From: Lacibacter sp. H407
GTDB lineage: Bacteria > Bacteroidota > Bacteroidia > Chitinophagales > Chitinophagaceae
DNA: 64,000 nt
Direction of reading: 5' to 3'
NCBI RefSeq assembly: GCF_037892605.1
Contig: NZ_JBBKTU010000002.1
Location: 62,001-126,000, forward strand
A program made the translations under genes and the position numbers. Positions 45,085-55,089 of the stretch are shown one piece after another; position 1 is the stretch's first letter; each line of letters starts with the position of its first letter. The notes under the pieces were generated by a model that had not been told where the DNA came from, did no database searches, and saw only the letters and a list, made by a program, of their open reading frames with translations.

Positions 45085-47883
45085 TTATTTACAATCCCTG
45101 CAAGGTCCGTTACCGGTAAAGTGTGCGAAAATGCCTGAATCTGAAAATCGATTGTCAAGGTTAACGGATTTGCCAAACAACACATAGCTGCCGCTGTATG
45201 AAATGGCCGGCCTGCCGCCATAACTGCCGCTTACATTACTCACTGCTGTTTTTTTCCCACTGATCGTATTGTGTAAAATAATGTTGGAAGCTGCAGCACC
45301 AAGATTGGTTGCTTTTGTTGGAAAGGCGACCCACGTACCATCGTAACTGATTGCTACACGTTCACCCTGTTCTATAGGACTGTCGTTGTTGGAAGGTTGT
45401 CCATCATCGGTAAAGCTGGCAACATTTACTTTCCCTGTTTCTACATCAACCACAAATACATCCTGAAATGTATTATTGTCGTTGGGCACCATATTGCTGG
45501 CGGTGGTGGCAAATGCTACATAGCGTCCGTTGCCGGAGATGGAAGACGCTACCTGGCGTGAAGCTGATTCAGTGCCGCCATTTTTTTCTTTGCCGTCGTG
45601 TGTCATACTGATTCGTTTCAAACCTGGTTGTCCACGTTGCCACAAGAAAATATCCCACAAATTATTTTTGTCATTCGCCACTAAAGTACCGGAGGGAGAA
45701 CAAAAACTAATGCGACTCCCATCGAATGAAATACTTCCTTTATAACCATTGCCCCCTGTTTTCACAACAGGATCAACGCTGATCATTTCTGTTTTTCCAT
45801 TTTGAATATCACGTAAGAAAATGTTAGCAAGCGATCTTCCTTTAGGCATTGTAGCGAGGTTGGTAGCGGGTGAAGTAAACACAACAAAATTACCATTGCC
45901 CGATATGGATGCATCAAAACTTTCTGCATCTGCAGCAGCACCGTTTGTTGCTTTGCTGATCAGCTCAATGTTGTTAGTACTCTTTCTCCAAAGGAAAATA
46001 TCTTTTGCATTATTATTATCGCCCGATACAAGATTCGTAGCCTTTGATTCAAACACAACGGTTTGTCCATCTGCAGAAATCGATGGCTCGGCACAATCAG
46101 CATTGCCTTGCTCACCGCTTGCACTAACCGAAATCATTTTTGTAACCCCTGTATTCCTGTCACGCCAAAACACCTGCCGGAACTTGCCGTTTGATCCTGC
46201 AAAATCTTTTGTTGCTGATACAAATACAACATACCTGCCTTCTTCTCCTTGAAATCCACCAACAGCCGGTGCAAACGATTCATAAAAGCTACTCATCACT
46301 TTGTCTTCTGAACTGCGTGTGAGCAATTCATAGGTGAAATCAACACCCACTTTTATTTGATTTACATCATTAGGCGCTTTCCCTTTTCCATAATACACTA
46401 CGCCTTTCATGTTGGAAGCAATTTTTTTCAGCGTCACATTATACGCTTCCTCTTCTTTCAAAGATTTTGAAAAACGTATGGGCGATGTAGAATACAAATT
46501 TCCGTTGGCTTTTGCCGGTGTGATGGTGAGATCGTTACCATTATTGTAAGCAAGAGTAACAGGTACTTCTGCCGGTGCACTTAATGTGCCTGTAAGAAAC
46601 ATTCCATTACTTGCTAAAGGACCTTGCGGAGTTAATGGTTTCGATGTTGTTTCCTTATTGGTTTTTGATGAAGATGTACTTTGACCAGAAGATGCAGGTG
46701 CACTCACTTTATTGGTTGTACTACCAACTTGATTTTGTGAAGACGATGATACCGTAGATGAAGGTGGTGCTGTTTTACCGATGAAAGATTTGTAATAATC
46801 GAAATTTAACAGCTTTTCTATTTCTGTAGCAAAGGTTGCTGATCTTGGATCTTTCGGTTCAGAGTTAAGGATTACATTGATCATTTGCGGCACAGCAGGC
46901 GAACTCATTTTTTTGAAATAAGCCGGGTTAGGTTTAATCAGCAATTCTGCAAACGGTTCTATTTTATCGGTAAAACTGTAATCGAAATTGTTTTGTGTGC
47001 TTTTGATCACGATCGCCCATTTACCCAATTCATCAGCAGGTGCCGAGAGTTGCTCGTCAATTCTTGCCAAGGCTCTTTCGTACCCCTGCATTTCTTTTTT
47101 AAAATTCGACTGTTCACGTTCAATAGCCGGGTTATGTGTGCCTGACATATAGTTGGCGAGCTTTGCAGGTTCGGATTTCCATTCCTGCTCTTTCGCTTTT
47201 TTCATTTGCTCCCATCTAAGCAGTTGTTCTTTTAAACGTGGAGCTACTGCCGCCATTTGCTTTTGCAGAAAAACCTTTCGCTTCAGTAAAAATTCACGAC
47301 GGGTAACGTAGCTCCAGGGCAGTTGTGCATCGTAAGTGATTAACCACATTTTCGTGTGATAGACTTCTGTACTGCTTTTTTTAAAGACTACTTCATTAAA
47401 CTGCCAGATGCCTGGACGAATTTCAACCGGAAAACCTTCACGCAGCACATGATACCCAAGAGGATTATCAGAAACAGTTGTATCATAAATTTCTACAAAC
47501 GGAGCATAGTTGAAAAGAACTTTTAACGTGGAATTGATATCGAACTTGTTTAAGGTTAGCCCATCACCTTCACAGAAGTAACGTTCTCCAAATAATGTGT
47601 ACCAGCAGTACGAAAGTTTCTGGCTGTATTGAACGGGTTGAAACGATCCTGAATAAGCGGCATCTAAACCTTTCGGCTGGTATGCGGCTTGCAAGGGAGT
47701 ATGCACTGCGTTATAAAAACGCCTTTGAATTGCCTGATCGGCCGTGCTACTCTTCACGGCTTCAGGTAGTTTTTTCCAAACACCCGATTTTGCCATAATG
47801 CGATTCATACATGCATCATTGTCTTGTGCATGAGTTTGTGCCGAGGTAACTAATAATATACATGCGAATATTCTTTGTAACAT
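45085..47883 (-). CDS. Large secreted protein with PD40/TolB-like propeller repeats
   Basis: 932 residues, signal peptide MLQRIFACILLVTSAQTHAQ. The N-terminal 400 residues are unknown, with a coiled region (LKRKVFLQKQMAAVAP, then RLKEQLLRWEQMKKAKEQE). A Ser/Thr/Pro linker (about 375-420) and a beta-domain follow. From about 560 there are five or six PD40-type blades, each with a version of PSISADGQTVVFESKATNLV and DIFLWRKSTNNIELIS. The protein ends CRDCK. Such propellers bind other proteins or peptidoglycan-linked partners. It is the last gene of a four-gene operon of exported proteins. Confidence 0.75.
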   Translation of the reverse strand: MLQRIFACILLVTSAQTHAQDNDACMNRIMAKSGVWKKLPEAVKSSTADQAIQRRFYNAVHTPLQAAYQPKGLDAAYSGSFQPVQYSQKLSYCWYTLFGERYFCEGDGLTLNKFDINSTLKVLFNYAPFVEIYDTTVSDNPLGYHVLREGFPVEIRPGIWQFNEVVFKKSSTEVYHTKMWLITYDAQLPWSYVTRREFLLKRKVFLQKQMAAVAPRLKEQLLRWEQMKKAKEQEWKSEPAKLANYMSGTHNPAIEREQSNFKKEMQGYERALARIDEQLSAPADELGKWAIVIKSTQNNFDYSFTDKIEPFAELLIKPNPAYFKKMSSPAVPQMINVILNSEPKDPRSATFATEIEKLLNFDYYKSFIGKTAPPSSTVSSSSQNQVGSTTNKVSAPASSGQSTSSSKTNKETTSKPLTPQGPLASNGMFLTGTLSAPAEVPVTLAYNNGNDLTITPAKANGNLYSTSPIRFSKSLKEEEAYNVTLKKIASNMKGVVYYGKGKAPNDVNQIKVGVDFTYELLTRSSEDKVMSSFYESFAPAVGGFQGEEGRYVVFVSATKDFAGSNGKFRQVFWRDRNTGVTKMISVSASGEQGNADCAEPSISADGQTVVFESKATNLVSGDNNNAKDIFLWRKSTNNIELISKATNGAAADAESFDASISGNGNFVVFTSPATNLATMPKGRSLANIFLRDIQNGKTEMISVDPVVKTGGNGYKGSISFDGSRISFCSPSGTLVANDKNNLWDIFLWQRGQPGLKRISMTHDGKEKNGGTESASRQVASSISGNGRYVAFATTASNMVPNDNNTFQDVFVVDVETGKVNVASFTDDGQPSNNDSPIEQGERVAISYDGTWVAFPTKATNLGAAASNIILHNTISGKKTAVSNVSGSYGGRPAISYSGSYVLFGKSVNLDNRFSDSGIFAHFTGNGPCRDCK

Positions 47884-47898
47884 GATACGCTTTTGTGT

Positions 47899-49260
47899 TT
47901 ATTGATTTATTTTTCCATAAGCAGTATAGCTGCCGTAACTTGTATCCTGCAACCACAAAATGCGGCCACCTTTAAAACAAGAGAAATAGGCGTTGTATGT
48001 TTTAGCACTGCGTTCAATATCAGAAAACCAGATCTGCCAGTTATTTAAAAATTTCCAATTGCCACTTGCTTTTGCCTGGTCAACTTTCATGGTAGAACCA
48101 TAAGCGCTGCTTCCCACTACCAAATCCCAATTGTATGTTTTGTTATTACGGAAAATGAAATTTTGTCTTGATGCATGTGTTGTAGAACCAGCGTATATAC
48201 CGGTGTACATATTATAGTACGCAGTTGAACCCTGAAATTCATTCGACCATTTACCGGGAAGATCTTTTTCGCCCACGGCAAAACGATTCATGCCCGCAAG
48301 ATTTAATAATGAATTCCATTCAGTATAATACATGTGCGGATTGTTGATACCAAAGGCTTGCACAAATGTATTTTTATCGGGTGTGATGATCTCGATCCAA
48401 CCACTCTTTCCTTTATTGAACAATGTTACCCAAACATCTTTACCCGTTGTATTGTCTTGCAACATGCCACAAGCAAAGTAGGCCGATTCAGGAAGATTGC
48501 TTCCAGGAGCTTCGTAGTTACGCAGATTTGAATAACGTGGCGCAACCAGCAGATTCCAAAATGTATTCATCCGCTCATCGTGCTGTGTATAATATTTGCT
48601 GTCTTCTGCACGTGGATAATGCAGTAATACTTTGATGTTGCCTTTTGTAGCTTCTACCCAATCTTCTTTCACCACGCTTGTCCAGCCATCATCAAAATTG
48701 GTGGTGTTGAACGTAAAGCCATCGTTCGTTGGAGTCGTTTTAATTTCTTGAACCGGATTATCCTGCGGCTTATTTGTGTTGGGTAACGAAACATTTAATG
48801 ATGCAATAAACTCATCCAATACTTGTCCATACGATGTTGTATTACTCAACAAAAGAAAACTTGCACAATTGAGGCCATCACTGAACGTATTTAACAATAC
48901 AGTTGAGGTGTCATTATTAAATAGAAACTTTCCAAGCCCTGTGTAAAGTTTCCATCCATTGAAGGTTTGTGTGTCTGTTGCCAACGGCTCTCCTTGCACA
49001 CCATAACGGTTCATTACAAGTTCTTTCCATTCATTTTCAAAGTCGGCATCAATGGTTCCTTTGCTGGCAGTACTTTTTACAAAATCAATTTGTGCCCATG
49101 TACGTTTACTATTATCTGTTGTTGAAAAGATGAGACTATTTTCTTTTGCCGCTCTGGTCCATTTTTTTGGTGGGGTAAACGTAAATATGTCGAACGTCTG
49201 TTGCTGTGCATTTGCAATTTGCTGAAGCAATAGAAAAATGAAAATGAAAGTTTGTTTCAT
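47899..49260 (-). CDS. Secreted protein of unknown function
   Basis: 453 residues, signal peptide MKQTFIFIFLLLQQIANAQ. Two halves appear: about 20-160 with FTFTPPKKWTRAAKENSLIF, and 180-300 with DDGWTSVVKEDWVEATKGNI, which share the pattern of an F-x-P/D-W-x-x-x-x-x-x beginning. The C-terminal part has many Tyr/Asn/Trp residues and looks beta-rich (for example TSYGSYTAYGKINQ at the end). I do not recognise a family. It is third gene in the operon, 14 bp after the TPR gene and 15 bp before the propeller gene. Confidence 0.65.
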   Translation of the reverse strand: MKQTFIFIFLLLQQIANAQQQTFDIFTFTPPKKWTRAAKENSLIFSTTDNSKRTWAQIDFVKSTASKGTIDADFENEWKELVMNRYGVQGEPLATDTQTFNGWKLYTGLGKFLFNNDTSTVLLNTFSDGLNCASFLLLSNTTSYGQVLDEFIASLNVSLPNTNKPQDNPVQEIKTTPTNDGFTFNTTNFDDGWTSVVKEDWVEATKGNIKVLLHYPRAEDSKYYTQHDERMNTFWNLLVAPRYSNLRNYEAPGSNLPESAYFACGMLQDNTTGKDVWVTLFNKGKSGWIEIITPDKNTFVQAFGINNPHMYYTEWNSLLNLAGMNRFAVGEKDLPGKWSNEFQGSTAYYNMYTGIYAGSTTHASRQNFIFRNNKTYNWDLVVGSSAYGSTMKVDQAKASGNWKFLNNWQIWFSDIERSAKTYNAYFSCFKGGRILWLQDTSYGSYTAYGKINQ

Positions 49261-49274
49261 GATGTTTAGTTTAA

Positions 49275-51404
49275 TTACAGTTTAACTCCTTTTAAGATGC
49301 CGCTGCCTGTTGCTGTAAAGCCACTATTGATGGAGATGGTTGCATTTACGCCGCCAAGTGATAACGAAGGTTCATTTGGTCCAACATTCACTTCGCCAAT
49401 ATCAGTGTCGACTTTTGTATCCAGCACATTGCTTCCTACACTCACATTTGCATCGATCTTTACACCTGCATCTTTTAATCCTGAACGATCGAATTCTAAA
49501 AACCCTGTTGCTCCAACTGATGCTTGTAATTGCAATGGGCCTTCGCCAATCGATCTGTCTACGCCTGCTGTAACTTCAATTGTGCATCGTTGAAATTCGT
49601 CCATGAAATTCCGGTTCGCTTCAAGATCAGCTGATTTGGTTTCCAATCCGATTTTTACAAAATCAATTTCTATTTCAGCAACGATGCGTCCGCAAATGGT
49701 TTCAATAGATCCGAAAACAAAGTCGGACTTGCTGCGGTAAAGACAGTTCACATCATCATAATCAGCCAACGCAAACCTACCCCTTGTGTTTTCCTGTTTT
49801 TGGGTGCACATCCTGTTGGGATCTTTAAAGTAGATGAGGTCTTTGGGCATCATCATTAACGAGAGCCACTCCATTTTCGCTTCATTAACAGTAAGCGCAA
49901 ATTTTTCAGGGAACTCGCTATACAGTTTAAGATTTACCAATTCAGTGATACGCTTTTTTGCCCTGTCCCGATGCCTGATGCAGAATGCTTCTATCACTGT
50001 ATTCGCACTTTTCAGAAATTCTGTTGCAGCGGCATCCATCGCATCGCAATAAGCTTTGTTGATGCCGCTTCCTTCTGCACCGGGAGATATATTTTCATTG
50101 ATTTCTTTCAATCTTTTCTCATAATTTTCTTCGTAAATTCTCAGCGTATCTCTCAACGTCACCACTGCTAAACCCAAAGGATCTTTTGCTTCCTGTTCGA
50201 GTAACATATCAACGTAAGGCCTGAGTTTGATCACTGCTTTGGGAACAACATTGCCAAACATTGCTGAAGTAGTGGCGCCTGTTTGTGGTGCATTCATATC
50301 ATGCTTCATCCGGGCCTGGAATGCTTGGTTGTAATTATTGAGGAGTATCTCGTGTTCAACTTTCAATGCAGCCATCCTGGCATCAAACTCACTGCGGATT
50401 GCCTTCCAATAAATCTCTGCATCTTCACTTTCAGTAACAGATTTTGGAAACGATGGCCATGCAAACTTCGAAAGACCTAATTGGTCGGGTGCATTACGTG
50501 GACCCCATACGATGTCGTCGCTTTTCAATTCATATCCCAGATTATTAAGCGCCCGTTCTTTGTCTGGTGTGTGCATCCGGCTGATCGATTGCTTCAATGC
50601 TTTTATAGCTTCGGTTTTATTGCCTTTACTTTCTGCAATAGCCGCTTTGATCTGGTTGGCTTGCGGATGCCATGCACATAAGCGAATGGTACTGTCAATA
50701 TATTTTGATGCAGTTGTTACATCGCCCAATCCAAACCATGCATGCGCTATGTTGTTTAGAATGGTACTGTTTTGCGGATGTTGTTTATTGAGGTAATTGA
50801 GAAGCGGAAGCGATAATTGTTCACCACCACACATGTTCAACATGGCAGCAAAATTATTCAGGTGGTTACTGTTTGTTGGATCTTCAGAACAGGCACGACC
50901 CAATAAAAGTAATGCCGGAGCTGCTTTGCCAAAGGCCCAGCAACCCACGGCAGCGTTAGCAACGGCCGTTGATGAACCGTATTTCGACTTTACAGCCTTA
51001 TACAGTTCATCTGTTTTTGAAATTACAGATGATGGAAACTTGCTGATCAGATTTTGATAAACCGATTGGAGGTACACAGGTAACGCTGCTTTTGTTAATG
51101 GCATTTTTGAAATAGCAGCAATTCTTATTGCATCCCGTTTTGGTACAAGCACATCTGGTTGTACACTGGAGTTTGCCATTGCAAAATCAGCCGTTTTTTT
51201 CATCTGTTTTGCATTCGGCATTTTAATGCCCATGCTATCCATAAACCTTTTTTCCTCAGGGCTCATGTTGTTAAACGCATCCTCCATTTCCTTCATCATT
51301 TCATTCATTTCTTTTTGAGAAGGAGGCGGATCTTTTTTAACCGGTTTTTTTTGTGCTGATGTTTGCAGACTAAGCAGCAGTAGTAATAACAAAAGTATTT
51401 TCAT
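49275..51404 (-). CDS. Secreted TPR-like protein of unknown function
   Basis: 709 residues, signal peptide MKILLLLLLLLSLQTSAQ, then a Lys/Pro linker (KKPVKKDPPPSQKE) and a Met/Glu-rich helix. TPR-like helical pairs lie at about 150-300 (LLLLGRACSEDPTNSNHLNN, TILNNIAHAWFGLGDVTTAS). A central coiled region follows, and the last 130 residues are beta-rich and Gly/Val/Asn-rich with patterns like SLSLGGVNATISINSGFTAT. It probably works as an envelope scaffold. It sits second in the operon. Confidence 0.65.
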   Translation of the reverse strand: MKILLLLLLLLSLQTSAQKKPVKKDPPPSQKEMNEMMKEMEDAFNNMSPEEKRFMDSMGIKMPNAKQMKKTADFAMANSSVQPDVLVPKRDAIRIAAISKMPLTKAALPVYLQSVYQNLISKFPSSVISKTDELYKAVKSKYGSSTAVANAAVGCWAFGKAAPALLLLGRACSEDPTNSNHLNNFAAMLNMCGGEQLSLPLLNYLNKQHPQNSTILNNIAHAWFGLGDVTTASKYIDSTIRLCAWHPQANQIKAAIAESKGNKTEAIKALKQSISRMHTPDKERALNNLGYELKSDDIVWGPRNAPDQLGLSKFAWPSFPKSVTESEDAEIYWKAIRSEFDARMAALKVEHEILLNNYNQAFQARMKHDMNAPQTGATTSAMFGNVVPKAVIKLRPYVDMLLEQEAKDPLGLAVVTLRDTLRIYEENYEKRLKEINENISPGAEGSGINKAYCDAMDAAATEFLKSANTVIEAFCIRHRDRAKKRITELVNLKLYSEFPEKFALTVNEAKMEWLSLMMMPKDLIYFKDPNRMCTQKQENTRGRFALADYDDVNCLYRSKSDFVFGSIETICGRIVAEIEIDFVKIGLETKSADLEANRNFMDEFQRCTIEVTAGVDRSIGEGPLQLQASVGATGFLEFDRSGLKDAGVKIDANVSVGSNVLDTKVDTDIGEVNVGPNEPSLSLGGVNATISINSGFTATGSGILKGVKL

Positions 51405-51425
51405 GATTAATATGTTCAGGTTGGA

Positions 51426-51941
51426 TCAGAATGAATTCCAGGTTTGTCCTGTTGTGTAATCAAATCCCGTTTTACCGCTAATTGTTCGTATACCTGTTTT
51501 CAGGTTATTTTGAAAATAAGTAGTGCCAATGCGGGCAGCCTGCAGAGTTACGTTGGTGCTGCCATTTACATCTTCCACACGAATAATGCTGACAGATTCA
51601 AGACGAATGGTGGAGAGCACATTCAATCGTGCTTCTCCGGGTTCAGTAATTGTAAAAACAGCATATGGAAGTTTTTGCTTACTTCCTTGCATGGTTGCTA
51701 ATACCGCAGAAGCTCCACCCGAAGGCATCGTATACTTCACCTGTGCATTGCCGGTAGTAACACCCGAGAAAGAAGTGGCAGTGATCAGTCGTTCATAGCC
51801 ACGTTGCACACTGCTGCCTTGTATAAGCTGACCTTTTGCATCAACCATCTGTAAAAAAGTTTGCTGTTTCAATTGTAGATCAGCCGATGTAAAAGCAGCT
51901 GTTAATACAGCAAGCAGTAAAAATTGAAATGATCGTTTCAT
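51426..51941 (-). CDS. Small secreted beta-rich protein, weakly Hcp-like
   Basis: 171 residues from ATG 51941, signal peptide SFQFLLLAVLTAAFTSADLQ. The order of motifs QQTFLQMVDAKGQLIQGSS, YERLITATSFSGVTTG, YAVFTITEPGEARLNVLSTI, ESVSIIRVED and TTYFQNN faintly recalls Hcp-type tube proteins (short beta strands, FxLxxDxxKG start), but the similarity is too weak for a firm call and Hcp normally lacks a signal peptide. It is first gene of the four-gene operon, 160 bp from the divergent kinase gene. Confidence 0.5.
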   Translation of the reverse strand: MKRSFQFLLLAVLTAAFTSADLQLKQQTFLQMVDAKGQLIQGSSVQRGYERLITATSFSGVTTGNAQVKYTMPSGGASAVLATMQGSKQKLPYAVFTITEPGEARLNVLSTIRLESVSIIRVEDVNGSTNVTLQAARIGTTYFQNNLKTGIRTISGKTGFDYTTGQTWNSF

Positions 51942-52101
51942 GTTGGAATGATTTGCGATGTAAACGTAGCACCCCGAACGTTTCAACTATTTCCCTGAAA
52001 AACAGGATTTTCAGGACGGTATATCATGGAAAACTGGGATAAGAAGTTTGGTAATAGTCCTTTTTATTTGTAATAAGATAAATTTGGTTTACTTTATTTG
52101 A

Positions 52102-54030
52102 ATGAAAAAACTACTTTTCTATACGGTCTTTCTGTTTACCACTGCTCATGCACAGGTATTGATGAATAGAGACAGTCTGTTGAAGTTATTACCGCAGGTA
52201 AAAGACAATAAAGAGGCGGTAGACCTGTATATTAATCTCGGGCAGCAATATGAATCAAATGAACCTGCGATTGCAAAATTTTATTACAGAAAAGCCGGAG
52301 ATCTCAGTAAAAAAATCAACTACCCCGAAGGCGAAACCCGTTACATTTTTAATTATACCTATGTACTGAATGTTGAGGGCAAATTTGACTCGAGTCTTCA
52401 ACTGAATCTGTTGTCTGTAGCGTTAGCCAAAAAAACAGCTGACCCGGAATTGATTGGTAAGGCTCTGTTTAATACCGGTACCTCTTATCGCATATTATCA
52501 CAATATCAAAATGCCGCTGTTTACTATGAGGAGGGTAAAAAAATATTTGCCGGTATTATGAATGAATCGATGGAAGCAAAAGCTAATGATATTTTACAGA
52601 TTTTATATTATGATCTTAAAGATTATGAGCGTGCAGTCTTTTATGGAGAAAAAGCAGTTCAATATTTCCGAAAAACAACCGATTCCGTCTGGCTGGGGAA
52701 TTCGTTAAATAATCTGGGTTTAAGTTATTCAAAACAGTTGAAGTGTGACAAAGCTGAAAGCAGTTTTGAGGAAGTTGTTGAGATTGGCAGCAGGATAAAT
52801 AATTTAGATATGCATGCTTCGGCTCTATTGAATCTAGCAGATTTAAGCTATAAAAAAGGAGATTATGAAATGCTGAAAACTGCCTATGAACAAGTTCTTG
52901 CCGTAGCAAAGGAATTAAACAGTAAGGAAATACAGGCGATCTCTTATCGTGGTATTTCAATTTATTATTTTTTTAAAAGAGATTTTCAACAGGCCAAAAA
53001 TATGGCAATGAAAGCACTTGCTATTGTAAATGAAGAACAAATGCTGCCTGAAAAAGCGAAGATATTCGAAGAGCTCTCCCGCATATATTATGCCCGGCAG
53101 GATGTTGTAACCGGCCAGCAATATGCCGTGCAAGCGGCGATGATTCTGGACAGCATCAATAATGATCAAATTAAGAAGGACATCATTGATATTGAAAAAA
53201 AATATGAGTCTGAACGAAAGGACAATCAAATAAAACTTCAACAATCTGAGTTGAAACAAAAAAGTTTTATCAATTATTTACTTGTTGGCAGCGCCGCAAC
53301 AATACTGATCATTTCATTATTATCGTATCGCAATTACAGGCACAAACAAACGCTGCAGCAGCAGCGCATCAGTGAACTGGAAACAGAAAAACAATTGGCA
53401 GCTACCGAAGCTGTGTTGCAGGGGGAAGAACAGGAGCGAACACGATTGGCAAAAGATCTGCATGATGGGTTAGGGGGCATGTTGTCCGGGATAAAATATA
53501 CACTCAACAATATGAAAGGCAATTTAATTATGACACCTGAAAATGCACAGGCATTTGGGCGCAGCATTGATATGCTCGACAGCAGCATTCGTGAAATGCG
53601 AAGAGTGGCTCATAATATGATGCCCGAAGCGCTGGTAAAATTTGGACTTGATACGGCAATGCAGGACTTTTGTTATGACATTAATAAAAGCGGAGCTTTG
53701 CAGGTTCAATACCAATCGATCGGTTTAAAAGAAGCAGACATTGATCAAACAAAAAGCGTAACCATTTATCGCATTGTACAGGAGTTGTTGAACAATACAA
53801 TGAAACATGCGTCGGCGAAAAATGCGGTAGTGCAGTTAAGCTACAATGATGATGTTTTAACAATCACTGTGGAAGATGATGGAAAAGGATTTGATCCATC
53901 GATACTGAATCAATCGAAAGGAATCGGGTGGAGTAATATCCAAAACCGGATTCAGTTTTTAAAAGGGAAATGGGATGTGGATTCACAACCCGGGAAGGGA
54001 ACATCTGTGATAATCGAAATGACAGCATAA
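52102..54030 (+). CDS. TPR-containing sensor histidine kinase (HisKA_3, NarX/DegS type)
   Basis: 642 residues: signal peptide ([17 protein letters not shown]), TPR helices (about 40-370), one membrane helix ([21 protein letters not shown], about 390-412), a coiled coil, the dimerisation box with phospho-acceptor His454 ([15 protein letters not shown]), and an ATPase with [16 protein letters not shown] and [11 protein letters not shown]. It senses an unknown periplasmic signal and phosphorylates the regulator that starts 5 bp later. It is divergent from the four-gene secreted operon, which it may control. Confidence 0.9.
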   Translation: MKKLLFYTVFLFTTAHAQVLMNRDSLLKLLPQVKDNKEAVDLYINLGQQYESNEPAIAKFYYRKAGDLSKKINYPEGETRYIFNYTYVLNVEGKFDSSLQLNLLSVALAKKTADPELIGKALFNTGTSYRILSQYQNAAVYYEEGKKIFAGIMNESMEAKANDILQILYYDLKDYERAVFYGEKAVQYFRKTTDSVWLGNSLNNLGLSYSKQLKCDKAESSFEEVVEIGSRINNLDMHASALLNLADLSYKKGDYEMLKTAYEQVLAVAKELNSKEIQAISYRGISIYYFFKRDFQQAKNMAMKALAIVNEEQMLPEKAKIFEELSRIYYARQDVVTGQQYAVQAAMILDSINNDQIKKDIIDIEKKYESERKDNQIKLQQSELKQKSFINYLLVGSAATILIISLLSYRNYRHKQTLQQQRISELETEKQLAATEAVLQGEEQERTRLAKDLHDGLGGMLSGIKYTLNNMKGNLIMTPENAQAFGRSIDMLDSSIREMRRVAHNMMPEALVKFGLDTAMQDFCYDINKSGALQVQYQSIGLKEADIDQTKSVTIYRIVQELLNNTMKHASAKNAVVQLSYNDDVLTITVEDDGKGFDPSILNQSKGIGWSNIQNRIQFLKGKWDVDSQPGKGTSVIIEMTA

Positions 54031-54035
54031 AAAAT

Positions 54036-54659
54036 ATGAGCCTGGTTACAAAAGTTTTTATTGTAGATGATCATTACATGGTGATCGAAGGCATCCGTTC
54101 ACTTTTGGAACATGAGAAAGGTATTGAATGGATGGGCCACGCTATGAATGCTGAAAGTTGTTTGGCATTTTTGAACAACCGTCGGCCCGATGTGATTTTT
54201 ATGGACATTAATCTTCCCGATAAAAGCGGCATTGATCTTTGCAAAGAAGTGAACCAGGCATATCCAGCCATTTCAATCATAGGCCTCAGTACTTTCAATC
54301 AGCACAGTTTTATAACCAGAATGATGGAGAATGGAGCATCGGGGTATGTGCTGAAAAATGCAACAAAAGAAGAACTTTTGTTTGCCATTCAAACAGTGGT
54401 GCGTGGCCATACATTTTTGAGTCATGAAGCAGCAATACTCACCGAAAAAAAAGAAGGCGATGATTTGCCCGTTCTTACCCGTCGTGAAAAAGAAGTACTT
54501 GAATTAATAGCCGATGGGTTAACCACACAGGAAATAGCCGACAAATTGTTCGTTAGCGCTGCTACAGTTGAAACGCATCGAAAGAATTTGCTGTTAAAAC
54601 TGGAAGCGAAAAATGTGGCAGCAATGGTAAAGATTGCGGCAAAGTTGAATTTGATTTGA
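54036..54659 (+). CDS. NarL/FixJ-type response regulator
   Basis: 207 residues from ATG 54036 (the earlier in-frame start lies inside the kinase gene). Receiver domain with the acidic pair DDH near the start, phospho-acceptor Asp57 in VIFMDINLP, and Lys in [10 protein letters not shown]. LuxR-type HTH at the C-terminus ([34 protein letters not shown]). It pairs with the kinase just upstream. Target genes are not shown by sequence. Confidence 0.93.
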   Translation: MSLVTKVFIVDDHYMVIEGIRSLLEHEKGIEWMGHAMNAESCLAFLNNRRPDVIFMDINLPDKSGIDLCKEVNQAYPAISIIGLSTFNQHSFITRMMENGASGYVLKNATKEELLFAIQTVVRGHTFLSHEAAILTEKKEGDDLPVLTRREKEVLELIADGLTTQEIADKLFVSAATVETHRKNLLLKLEAKNVAAMVKIAAKLNLI

Positions 54660-54698
54660 GGTCTAGATTATTAGAGATCGTGTTTACCGATTAGAATC

Positions 54699-54808
54699 GT
54701 TGTTCAAGCGGGGTTCCAGATGGGCTAATAGAACCAAGTCCTCCAACAAAAGATTCATATTAATTTCTCTTTTTCCACAAGAGCCACTCAAAACAGAGTG
54801 GCTCTCTT
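54699..54808 (+). other. 82-nt segment A with terminator hairpin, unknown RNA or tRNA relic
   Basis: Bases 54699-54780 align without gaps to 54955-55036 (about 50 of 82 identical; the mismatches are mostly transitions). Each is directly followed by a hairpin: here AGAGCCACTC (54780-54789) pairs with GAGTGGCTCT (54796-54805), then CTTAT. The tail CTTTTTCCACAA resembles the 3' end of a tRNA, and parts recall tRNA-Ser/Leu, but no complete cloverleaf can be drawn. The hairpin also serves as terminator for the response regulator gene. Confidence 0.35.
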
Positions 54809-54954
54809 ATGTTTCACACCGCTTGATAAGCCTCGATTTACATTCGTCAGCTGGGAGACTGACGCAGTGTACCCCATAGTGTTTAGCTGTTGCGGACACT
54901 GCAAATAATTAAGTTAATGTTTGTCGAAAATACTTGTATTTATTTATAAGCTTG

Positions 54955-55072
54955 GTTGTTTAAGCAGGATTTCAAGTCGATTAATAAGGCCAGGTCTTCC
55001 TTTAGTCGGTTCAATTTTCGTTCTCTTTTCTCCACAAAAAGGGTAACGCATTATATGCGTTACCCTTTTTAT
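54955..55072 (+). other. 82-nt segment B with strong terminator, unknown RNA or tRNA relic
   Basis: Homologous to segment A. It contains GGTTCAATTTTC (T-arm-like) and ends CTTTTCTCCACA. The 15-bp perfect stem AAAAAGGGTAACGCA (55036-55050)/TGCGTTACCCTTTTT (55056-55070) with TTATA loop is a strong terminator, although no gene ends nearby, which implies a transcript starts within this gap. It is either a small RNA or a decayed tRNA gene. Confidence 0.35.
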
Positions 55073-55089
55073 TTCTTTCCATTCCAATT

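Noticed and set aside
51426-51941. Type VI secretion tube protein Hcp
   Set aside because: Only a faint motif order; it has a signal peptide and no other T6SS genes are near.
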